This document shows, in pieces, positions 1 through 5,086 of a DNA stretch of 5,086 bases. Origin of the DNA: JBDTOX01 sp039933015 (GTDB lineage Bacteria > Pseudomonadota > Gammaproteobacteria > Burkholderiales > Methylophilaceae). The stretch lies in contig JBDTOX010000019.1 in NCBI GenBank assembly GCA_039933015.1, forward strand, positions 1 through 5,086. Reading direction: 5' to 3'. The notes beneath the pieces are model-generated. The model saw only the letters and a list, made by a program, of their open reading frames with translations, did not search any database and was not told the DNA's origin. The position numbers were made by a program, and so were the translations under genes. The first letter of the stretch is position 1. Each line of letters opens with the position of its first letter.

Positions 1-1853
1 AGCCCCTGCTACTCATGTTCATGACTTCGGTCAGCCTTGCGGTGGCCGCCATCCCTTCGGCATTGCCGGCCGTGGTGACGATTTCACTGGCCTTGGGGGC
101 GCATAAGATGGTCAAACAGCATGCCTTGATCCAACGCTTGCCTGCGGTAGAGACGCTAGGATCAGTAACTTATATCTGTTCCGATAAAACCGGCACGCTC
201 ACGCAGAACAAAATGCACGCGACGGCTATTTATGCAGATGGCGCGCTTTGTAAAACCATACAAAACGAGAATACATTAGTCGAAAATAAAAGAGAACCTT
301 GGCTCACCTTGTTTCACGCGCTGGCGTTGAGCAATGACGCACATCTGGATGGTTCTGGGGAAATACAAGGTGAGCCGACCGAAGCGGCTTTTTTGCGTGT
401 CGCGCAGGAGGCAGGCTGGAACAAAGCAGCACTAGAGCAGGAAACTCCACGGCTGAAAGAACTGCCCTTCGATTCTGAGCGCAAACGCATGACTACGTTC
501 CATCACACGGCACAAGGCATTATCGCTTATACCAAAGGGTCGCCAGAAGCAGTTGTTTCGCAATGCACTCGCATCCTGACTGCGAGCGGCGAACAAGAAG
601 CCATAGACCAAACGGCATTGTTGCAACAAGCTGAAGCCATGGCGACGAATGGGCTACGCGTACTGGCATTTGCCTGCCGTCGCTGGCCTGCGTTGTGTGA
701 CAGCCAGCGTCCGGAAGCAATAGAGCGCGATCTGGTATTTCTTGGTTTCGTTGGCCTGATTGACCCGCCGCGCAGTGAAGCAAAAGAAGCTGTTTCTTTA
801 TGCAAATTGGCTGGCATTACGCCTGTGATGATTACCGGGGATCATCCCGCTACCGCCCGCGCAATTGCACACGAGCTCGGCATCCTTGCGGACAGTGCCG
901 GCAGAGTGATGACTGGCGTCGAGTTGGCGCGGCTGGATCAACAAGCATTTGAAGCTGAAGTTGAACAAGTACGGGTGTATGCCCGCGTAGACCCGGCGCA
1001 GAAAATAAAAATCGTCCGTGCGCTGCAGGATAAAGGCGAAATCGTTGCCATGACAGGTGATGGTGTCAACGACGCCCCTGCGCTTAAAGCCGCAGATATT
1101 GGAGTAGCAATGGGCAAAGGGGGGACTGATGTGGCACGCGAAGCGGCACATATGGTACTGCTGGATGACAACTTTGCCACCATTGTGCATGCCGTGCGCC
1201 ACGGTCGCCACCTTTACGACAATATCCGTAAATTCATTCGTTATGCGGTAACCACCAATTCTTCCGAAATCTGGACCATCTTCCTTGCACCCTTTCTTGG
1301 CCTCCCATTGCCGCTGTTGCCTACCCATATTTTGTGGATCAATCTGGTGACTGACGGCTTGCCCGCACTCGCGCTCACTGCGGAACCTGCCGAACAGGGC
1401 GTGATGCGCCGCCCACCGCGCCCGCCACGTGAAAGCCTGTTTGCCAACGGTATGTGGCAACACATGGTTTGGGTGGGGTTGCTGATGGCTGGGCTTACCT
1501 TGTTTGCACAGGCATGGGCTTATCACTCTGGTTCTTCGCACTGGCAAACTATGGCGTTTACAGTATTGACGGTTTCCCAGCTGGCACACGTGATGGCGAT
1601 TCGCTCGGAAAGAGAATCGCTCTTCAGCATAGGGGTTTTGTCTAATCGCCCATTGGCGGCGGCCGTTATGGTGACGTTTATGCTGCAAATGGCAACAATT
1701 TATGTACCAGTGTTTAACCCTATCTTTAAAACAGAACTACTTAGCCTGAGCGAACTGGCTATTTGCCTTGCTTTGTCGAGCTGTGTGTTCGTGGCTGTCG
1801 AAATCGAGAAGTGGCTACTGCGGACAGGCTGGATATATCGCACAAATGGCTGA
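1..1853 (+). CDS. P2-type (Ca2+-ATPase-like) cation-transporting P-type ATPase, C-terminal part, 5' truncated by window edge
   Basis: The reading frame is open from base 3 (PLLLMFM...) to the TGA at 1851-1853, so the true start lies upstream of the window; the ATG at 15 is internal to membrane segment M4. Numbering from that Met, visible parts are: M4 with PSALP (14-18); the phosphorylation motif CSDKTGTLT with catalytic Asp57; the nucleotide-binding domain with FDSERKRM (152-159) and KGSPE (174-178); the P-domain motifs TGDH (274-277) and TGDGVND (347-353); and six C-terminal membrane segments, M5-M10, from about 408 to 597. In M5/M6 the SERCA-type ligands N415, E418, N443, T446 and D447 are kept. 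The M4 glutamate of PEGLP is Ser here, and the M8 acidic ligand aligns with Gln522. The A domain and M1-M3 lie outside the window. The enzyme is an inner-membrane ATP-driven cation pump; the ion cannot be assigned, with Ca2+, Na+/K+ or Mn2+ all possible. Class assignment is firm, substrate is open. Confidence 0.95.
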   Translation, partial: PLLLMFMTSVSLAVAAIPSALPAVVTISLALGAHKMVKQHALIQRLPAVETLGSVTYICSDKTGTLTQNKMHATAIYADGALCKTIQNENTLVENKREPWLTLFHALALSNDAHLDGSGEIQGEPTEAAFLRVAQEAGWNKAALEQETPRLKELPFDSERKRMTTFHHTAQGIIAYTKGSPEAVVSQCTRILTASGEQEAIDQTALLQQAEAMATNGLRVLAFACRRWPALCDSQRPEAIERDLVFLGFVGLIDPPRSEAKEAVSLCKLAGITPVMITGDHPATARAIAHELGILADSAGRVMTGVELARLDQQAFEAEVEQVRVYARVDPAQKIKIVRALQDKGEIVAMTGDGVNDAPALKAADIGVAMGKGGTDVAREAAHMVLLDDNFATIVHAVRHGRHLYDNIRKFIRYAVTTNSSEIWTIFLAPFLGLPLPLLPTHILWINLVTDGLPALALTAEPAEQGVMRRPPRPPRESLFANGMWQHMVWVGLLMAGLTLFAQAWAYHSGSSHWQTMAFTVLTVSQLAHVMAIRSERESLFSIGVLSNRPLAAAVMVTFMLQMATIYVPVFNPIFKTELLSLSELAICLALSSCVFVAVEIEKWLLRTGWIYRTNG

Positions 1854-2112
1854 TCATCCTTGACAGTAAATGGCGGTAAGGTGTGCTGTCCGGTGTTAGT
1901 TTAATCAAGGGCTGACATAATATACAACGCCAATTACAAGCGTTATAGATATTCAGGTTAATGCCTATTGAAACACCACCTGCGCAGCGCGAGACGACGG
2001 GGTAGATGTATCGTAAACCGCTTGCGTCGCGGTTATGACCAGAGGCTGTGAGGTGATTTTGTAAAGTCATCACGATGGCTTTTGACTCGGAATTACGCGA
2101 CTTCAAAACCAA
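1759..2112 (-). pseudogene. Radical SAM protein remnant (N-terminal fragment)
   Basis: The minus strand is open from 2112 (a TTG just after an in-frame TAG at 2118-2116) to a TAG at 1761-1759; the first ATG is at 2070. The segment GLRYIYPVVSR (from about 2019), then GGVSIGINLN and NACNWRCILCQ, matches from memory the N-terminus of a radical SAM family whose usual text is YVYPVVSRRAGGVSIGINLN followed by NACNWRCxYCQ. The SAM cluster motif CX3CX2C is intact, with cysteine codons at 1938-1936, 1926-1924 and 1917-1915. After CQ (1912) the similarity fades (LTPDSTP may echo LTRGSAP). From 1853 downward the frame is simply antisense to the ATPase gene, so the SAM-binding barrel and the rest of the protein are missing. 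No convincing ribosome binding site is seen before 2112 or 2070. It lies 20-62 bases downstream of fnr in the same direction. A short expressed protein cannot be excluded, but catalysis is unlikely. Family recognition is fairly sure; remnant status is inferred. Confidence 0.7.
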
Positions 2113-2132
2113 TGACTACAAAAAAGATGGCG

Positions 2133-2861
2133 CTAATAAAAGGTTTGTGGATTGAATATTTTTTTCAGTGCATCAGGATCTAAAATACGCACATAGCGTT
2201 GTTTGACTTCAATAATGCCGTCTTCACTAAATTTTGAAAAAGTACGGCTTACGGTTTCAACCTTTAGACCAAGGTAGCTCCCGATCTCCTCACGCGTCAT
2301 TCTAAGCACTAGCTCTGATTGTGAGAATCCGCGCGCATGCAGGCGTTGCACTAAGTTTAAAAGAAAAGCGGCAAATCGTTCTTCTGCGCGCATATTACCT
2401 AACAGCATCATCACGCCATTCTCGCGCACAATCTCGCGGCTCATGATTTTATGCACGTGGCGTTGTAATACGGGGAACTCGCGTGAGAGTTCTTCTACAT
2501 TAGCGAAAGGCATTACACATACTTCGGCGTCTTCAAGTGCGACCGCATTGCAACTGTGATAGTCACTCACAATACCGTCCAAGCCAATGATTTCACCAGC
2601 CATTTGAAATCCCGTGACTTGTTCACGGCCATCTTCTCTTGAAATGCATGTTTTAAAAAAACCAGTACGGATGGCATAAAGCGATGTGAATGGGTCGCCA
2701 TTACTAAATAGCAGACCGCCCCGCTTTACTCGGCGACGAGTGGCAACCACTTCATCTAGCTTTTGCATGTCATCGGGGTTAAAACCGACAGGCATGCAAA
2801 GCTCGCGCAGATTGCAGTTTGAGCAAGCAACTTTAAGGGTTTCTGGGTTCACTGGATTCAT
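2133..2861 (-). CDS. fnr: FNR/ANR-type CRP-family oxygen-sensing transcriptional regulator
   Basis: This 242-residue protein, close to the family's usual 240-250, is a full FNR. The N-terminal cysteine box is C13-X2-C16-X5-C22, and the fourth cluster ligand is C115 in the context AEVCVMPF, equivalent to E. coli C20, C23, C29 and C122. Together these should hold an O2-labile [4Fe-4S] cluster that drives dimerisation. A cyclic-nucleotide-binding-fold beta barrel spans roughly 25-125, followed by the dimerisation helix (about 130-160, ending in AEERFAAF) and a helix-turn-helix with recognition helix VETVSRTF. Its E202, S205 and R206 match the residues that read TTGAT half-sites. The start at 2861 is the only sensible one: an in-frame TGA lies at 2882-2880 and the first cysteine is at residue 13. 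No Shine-Dalgarno is visible; the start codon abuts a 36-bp palindrome. The gene is divergent from hemN, a likely target. The stop is TAG. The only doubt is the local name (Fnr, Anr or FnrL). Confidence 0.96.
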   Translation of the reverse strand: MNPVNPETLKVACSNCNLRELCMPVGFNPDDMQKLDEVVATRRRVKRGGLLFSNGDPFTSLYAIRTGFFKTCISREDGREQVTGFQMAGEIIGLDGIVSDYHSCNAVALEDAEVCVMPFANVEELSREFPVLQRHVHKIMSREIVRENGVMMLLGNMRAEERFAAFLLNLVQRLHARGFSQSELVLRMTREEIGSYLGLKVETVSRTFSKFSEDGIIEVKQRYVRILDPDALKKIFNPQTFY

Positions 2862-2896
2862 ATGCTTAAAGAGATGACGTCATCTCTTTAAGCATA
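2861..2896. repeat. Perfect 36-bp palindrome overlapping the first base of the fnr start codon
   Basis: Two 18-base arms, TATGCTTAAAGAGATGAC and its exact reverse complement, meet with no spacer at the central TGACGTCA. Symmetry stops at the flanks (A2860 versus C2897). In fnr mRNA it would form a hairpin of about 16 bp with a 4-base loop, ending directly at the fnr AUG, in place of a normal ribosome binding site. It lies upstream of the probable hemN transcription start, so only the fnr transcript should contain it. As DNA it could be an operator or a cruciform. There is no T tract after it, so it is not an obvious intrinsic terminator. The structure is seen directly; its role is unknown. 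Confidence 0.97.
2866..2895 (-). other. Possible 9-codon leader ORF in the fnr 5' untranslated region
   Basis: Within the palindrome the minus strand reads ATG CTT AAA GAG ATG ACG TCA TCT CTT TAA, encoding MLKEMTSSL, and stops 4 bases before the fnr ATG. Such spacing would permit translational coupling, which could explain why fnr has no ribosome binding site. However, the upstream bases (AAAACGGT) are only a weak Shine-Dalgarno, and because the repeat is symmetric the same 9 codons exist on the plus strand. It may be a chance by-product of the palindrome. Confidence 0.2.
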
Positions 2897-2938
2897 CCGT
2901 TTTCGCACCGGCGTTGGAAGGTGTTGCAGCTGACGTTT

Positions 2939-2952
2939 TTGATTTGCATAAA
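2939..2952. promoter_or_regulatory. Candidate FNR box, fnr side
   Basis: TTGAT-TTGC-ATAAA matches the FNR/ANR consensus TTGAT-N4-ATCAA at 9 of 10 positions. Its centre, 2945.5, is about 84 bases from the fnr start codon and it overlaps the place expected for the fnr -10 element. Occupancy there would block fnr transcription, as in the negative autoregulation known for E. coli fnr. It is about 57 bp from the hemN-side box, too far upstream to be the main hemN activation site. The AT-rich setting raises the chance of a random match. Confidence 0.4.
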
Positions 2953-2967
2953 ATATTTTGATGTCAA
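2939..2967 (-). promoter_or_regulatory. Candidate fnr promoter (-35 TTGACA)
   Basis: On the minus strand a perfect TTGACA lies at 2967-2962. A 17-base spacer places the -10 at 2944-2939 (AATCAA), a poor match to TATAAT. Transcription would start near 2932 and give an fnr leader of about 70 bases containing the whole palindrome. The -35 is clear and the -10 weak. The predicted -10 falls inside an FNR-box candidate, which would fit repression of fnr by its own product. Confidence 0.35.
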
Positions 2968-2995
2968 ATTGCCCATGAGTACATTATGTGGCCGT

Positions 2996-3009
2996 TTGAC
3001 TTAGATCAA
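2996..3009. promoter_or_regulatory. FNR/ANR box controlling hemN
   Basis: TTGAC-TTAG-ATCAA matches TTGAT-N4-ATCAA at 9 of 10 positions. It is centred at 3002.5. A class II activation position (-41.5) would put the hemN transcription start near 3044, about 19 bases before the ATG, with a weak -10 candidate AAGTAT at 3034-3039. Position, match and the presence of fnr next door agree with the common pattern of FNR-activated hemN. The box is seen directly; the activation role is inferred. Confidence 0.75.
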
Positions 3010-3050
3010 GGATTTTTACAACCAAAGCTGGCAAAGTATTCCTAATCTTT

Positions 3051-3055
3051 AGGAG
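3051..3055 (+). promoter_or_regulatory. hemN Shine-Dalgarno (AGGAG)
   Basis: AGGAG stands 7 bases before the ATG at 3063 and decides this start over the internal Met at residue 25, which lacks a comparable site. Confidence 0.85.
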
Positions 3056-3062
3056 TCGGTCG

Positions 3063-4490
3063 ATGATTGCCAATTACACTGTACAAAAGCCTGCTGCAAG
3101 CTCAACTAGCGCCATAACGTCTGTGACGCCAGAGATGTTGCGGAAGTTTGATGTTTCCGGTCCACGCTACACTTCGTATCCAACCGCGGATCGTTTTGTG
3201 GAAGCATATACGGAGGATGCTTACCAGCAAGCCCTGGAGCAGCGGCGAGTGGGCGGCATGGCGTTGCCTTTATCTATTTATGTGCATATTCCATTTTGTG
3301 AGTCGCTTTGCTTTTATTGCGCTTGCAACAAAATCATTACCAAGCGTCACCAACGTGGCACTGAGTATTTGCGCTATCTCAGCCGCGAAATCGATTTGCA
3401 TGTGGCGCATTTGGGTGTTGGGCAAACTATCACGCAATTGCATCTGGGTGGTGGCTCCCCCACCTTTTTTACAGATGATGAGCTATCCGAGCTTATGTCC
3501 ATGCTACGGCGCAGCTTTGTGCTGGCCCCTGGTGGTGAGTACTCCATAGAAATAGACCCGCGCACAGTCGATGATAAGCGCCTCGAGCATTTAGCCATGC
3601 TGGGGTTTAATCGCTTGAGTTTCGGCGTACAGGATTTTGATGCAGAGGTACAAAAAGCGGTACACCGTATCCAGCCTGCAGAACAGGTGTTTGCGTTGGT
3701 CGAGACTGCGCGTCGCCTGAAGTTTGATTCAGTGAATGTCGATTTGATTTATGGCTTGCCCAAGCAAACACCGGAGTCATTTGCCCGTACATTGGCGCAG
3801 GTTGCAGAACTCAAGCCAGATAGAATAGCACTTTATGCCTATGCGCATTTGCCAGAGCGATTCAAGCCGCAGCGCCGTATCAGTGCGCCTGATTTGCCGG
3901 CAGCGCCCGCTAAAATCGCCATGTTATCTAGCGCGATATCCACATTTCTCAGTGCCGGCTATGTGTATGTGGGGATGGATCATTTTGCCCTACCTACCGA
4001 TGCACTGGCTGTGGCTAAACGGCAGGGCAGGTTGCACCGTAATTTTCAGGGCTACAGCACACAACCCGATTGCGATTTAATCGGTCTGGGGGTTTCAGCA
4101 ATAGGTCGTGTGGGCGCTACTTACAGCCAAAACGCTAAAACGCTGAATGAATACTATGATTACCTTAATCAAGGTCGTTTCCCAGTGGTACGTGGCTTGG
4201 CGTTATCACGAGATGATCTGGTGCGCCGTGCAGTTATCATGGCACTCATGTGCCAGGGCAGGCTGCAATATGAATCCATCGAACTTGCCCATATGATTGA
4301 TTTTAAAAACTACTTTGCCACTGAGCTGGAAGCGCTAAAAGAGCTGGAAAGCTCAGGCATGGTGGAGCTGGAAGATAGCGGCATACAGGTCACAAGCATT
4401 GGCTGGTTCTTTGTACGCGCGGTTGCCATGCTGTTTGACCGTTATTTGCAAATTGACCGTAATCGCGCACGCTTCTCTAAAATCATCTAA
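3063..4490 (+). CDS. hemN: Oxygen-independent coproporphyrinogen III oxidase (dehydrogenase), HemN
   Basis: This cytoplasmic radical SAM enzyme decarboxylates two propionate side chains of coproporphyrinogen III to give protoporphyrinogen IX without O2. The protein has 475 residues, against about 457 in E. coli; the extra is an N-terminal extension before GPRYTSYPT (33-41). The cluster motif YVHIPFCESLCFYCAC has C79, C83 and C86 as the CX3CX2C ligands and C88 as the following conserved cysteine, which marks true HemN rather than HemW-like proteins. Other HemN marks are GGGSPT (129-134), EIDPR (163-167), FGVQDF (187-192), YGLPKQT (230-236), YAHLPERF, GMDHFA (304-309) and HRNFQGYST (325-333), followed by the C-terminal HemN domain ending in FSKII. 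The start is supported by AGGAG 7 bases upstream. It is divergent from fnr, with an FNR box at 2996-3009, so induction under low oxygen is expected. The stop is TAA. No missing residue or frameshift is seen. Confidence 0.97.
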   Translation: MIANYTVQKPAASSTSAITSVTPEMLRKFDVSGPRYTSYPTADRFVEAYTEDAYQQALEQRRVGGMALPLSIYVHIPFCESLCFYCACNKIITKRHQRGTEYLRYLSREIDLHVAHLGVGQTITQLHLGGGSPTFFTDDELSELMSMLRRSFVLAPGGEYSIEIDPRTVDDKRLEHLAMLGFNRLSFGVQDFDAEVQKAVHRIQPAEQVFALVETARRLKFDSVNVDLIYGLPKQTPESFARTLAQVAELKPDRIALYAYAHLPERFKPQRRISAPDLPAAPAKIAMLSSAISTFLSAGYVYVGMDHFALPTDALAVAKRQGRLHRNFQGYSTQPDCDLIGLGVSAIGRVGATYSQNAKTLNEYYDYLNQGRFPVVRGLALSRDDLVRRAVIMALMCQGRLQYESIELAHMIDFKNYFATELEALKELESSGMVELEDSGIQVTSIGWFFVRAVAMLFDRYLQIDRNRARFSKII

Positions 4491-4509
4491 TACATCATGG
4501 CCATGCTAA

Positions 4510-4611
4510 TCCTTGCTGGCACTGACCGCGCTACTCATGGCCCTGGCTGGTGGACTGTACTGCGCCTTGATGTCCTGCGGCTGTGTTCTGCGTTGTGAGT
4601 GGCATCGTTAG
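4510..4611 (+). pseudogene. Possible remnant of a TauE/SafE-type membrane protein N-terminus
   Basis: Just after hemN, the frame from 4510 to the TAG at 4609-4611 encodes LLALTALLMALAGG, then LYCALMSCGC and a short tail. The hydrophobic run followed by AGG-x-x-C-x-x-M-x-C resembles the first membrane segment and the (H)CxxMCGG motif of TauE/SafE (sulfite-exporter-like) proteins, which often accompany hemN, fnr and cytochrome cbb3 genes in proteobacteria. The frame has a TAA at 4507-4509, no ATG before the homologous part (TTG at 4513 is possible) and breaks off after about 30 residues. Another frame, 4599-4670, then stays open to a TAG at 4671 (ending FEFDFF) and may be later debris of the same gene, but I do not recognise it. 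The similarity is short and from memory; chance is possible. Confidence 0.35.
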
Positions 4612-4669
4612 GAGCGGTGAAGCTGGATGCGCAGTTGGTCTCGCAACGCCCCTTTGAGTTTGATTTTTT

Positions 4670-5086
4670 CTAGACAAGGCCTTCCAGAACTTGCACTTGC
4701 ACGCTAGCTCCGGCCGCTACATTACCTACTGTTTCATCCAGCACGATAAAGCAGTTGGCCTCAGACATGGAGCGCAAAATGCCTGAACCCTGATTGCCAG
4801 TTGGCGTCACTTTCCAGTCACCATCTTTATCCTGATACAAAATCCCACGCTGGAATTCGGTGCGCCCCGTGAATTTTTTGATGGCATCCGTGCAAATTGC
4901 CTTGAACAATGGTGAAGGTGCTGGCGTAGGCTGTCCCATGAGCACCAGCATGGCTTCGCGCACAAATTGGTAAAAAGTGACCATCACCGATACAGGGTTG
5001 CCTGGCAGGCCAAAATAATGCGCATTGCCCACCTTGCCGTAAGCCAAAGGCCGGCCAGGCTTCATGGCTATTTTCCAGAATACTAC
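4670..5086 (-). CDS. moeA: Molybdopterin molybdenumtransferase MoeA, C-terminal part, 5' truncated by window edge
   Basis: The minus-strand frame is open from the right edge (VVFWKIAMKPGRP...) to the TAG at 4672-4670, giving 138 visible residues of a protein usually about 400 long. The Met at 5065 is internal. Family marks are FWKIAMKPGRPLAYG, the GLPGNPVSV loop of the MogA-like domain III (about visible residues 26-34), and FYQFV. The small C-terminal beta-barrel domain IV follows, with GRTEFQRG, TGNQGSG and ANCFIVL. MoeA inserts molybdate into adenylylated molybdopterin in the cytoplasm, completing the molybdenum cofactor used by nitrate reductases, formate dehydrogenases and related enzymes. 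It is convergent with hemN, with 179 bases between the stops. The visible part shows no damage. Some genomes have two MoeA copies or MoeA fusions, which the window cannot show. Confidence 0.95.
   Translation of the reverse strand, partial: VVFWKIAMKPGRPLAYGKVGNAHYFGLPGNPVSVMVTFYQFVREAMLVLMGQPTPAPSPLFKAICTDAIKKFTGRTEFQRGILYQDKDGDWKVTPTGNQGSGILRSMSEANCFIVLDETVGNVAAGASVQVQVLEGLV

Noticed and set aside
798..1688. Long open frame (about 296 codons) antisense to the ATPase gene
   Set aside because: It lies wholly antisense to well-conserved ATPase motifs, its product has no recognisable domain and is rich in His, Arg and Cys as expected for an antisense shadow, and no start signal is seen.
1821..1892. 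Seven-base inverted repeat CGGACAG (1821-1827) / CTGTCCG (1886-1892) as an ATPase terminator
   Set aside because: The loop would be 58 bases, part of the stem is inside the coding region and no T tract follows.
2053..2074. Small hairpin GTGAT...ATCAC
   Set aside because: It is only a 5-bp stem with an 11-base loop and no T tract, and it lies within the radical SAM remnant.
2861..2896. Palindrome read as an intrinsic terminator
   Set aside because: No T tract follows on either strand and no gene ends into it; both neighbouring genes are transcribed away from this region.
2956..2970. TTTGATGTCAAA as a third FNR box
   Set aside because: The half-sites are too close (2-base centre instead of the FNR spacing); reading TTGAT-N4 onward gives AATTG, which does not match ATCAA. 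It is better explained as the -35 TTGACA of the fnr promoter on the other strand.
4630..4669. Intrinsic terminator for hemN (GTTG...CAAC stem and T6 at 4664-4669)
   Set aside because: The stem is short with a bulge, and about 16 bases separate it from the T run, so it is not a canonical terminator.

Overview
This window looks like a piece of a betaproteobacterial chromosome, possibly from the Nitrosomonadales/Methylophilales side. That placement rests on the protein character of FNR, HemN and MoeA and on the layout; I could not run a search. Base composition is moderate. No tRNA, rRNA, CRISPR array, insertion sequence or phage gene is visible.

Layout from left to right: (1) 1-1853 (+), the C-terminal part of a P2-type cation-transporting ATPase, cut by the left edge. 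(2) 1854-2132, a short gap that is not empty. Its minus strand carries the N-terminal part of a radical SAM protein with an intact CX3CX2C motif, which then runs into the antisense of the ATPase end. I read it as a gene remnant. (3) 2133-2861 (-), an FNR/ANR-type oxygen-sensing regulator with all four cluster cysteines. (4) 2862-3062, the divergent fnr/hemN control region. It holds a perfect 36-bp palindrome that abuts the fnr start codon, two FNR-box candidates (each 9 of 10 to TTGAT-N4-ATCAA) and the hemN Shine-Dalgarno. (5) 3063-4490 (+), hemN, the oxygen-independent coproporphyrinogen III dehydrogenase. (6) 4491-4669, a gap with no intact gene but with a short hydrophobic stretch resembling the first membrane segment of a TauE/SafE-type protein, probably also debris. 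(7) 4670-5086 (-), the C-terminal part of moeA, cut by the right edge.

The functional core is the fnr-hemN pair. FNR senses low oxygen through a [4Fe-4S] cluster and probably activates hemN from the box at 2996-3009, allowing haem synthesis without O2. The second box, at 2939-2952, lies where the -10 of the fnr promoter would be and suggests autoregulation. MoeA (molybdenum cofactor) would suit anaerobic respiration, but it is convergent with hemN and need not be co-regulated.

Nothing here amounts to a clearly new system. The points most worth a second look are the palindromic fnr leader, the radical SAM remnant, and the ATPase's altered ion-site residues (PSALP in place of PEGLP, and Q in M8).
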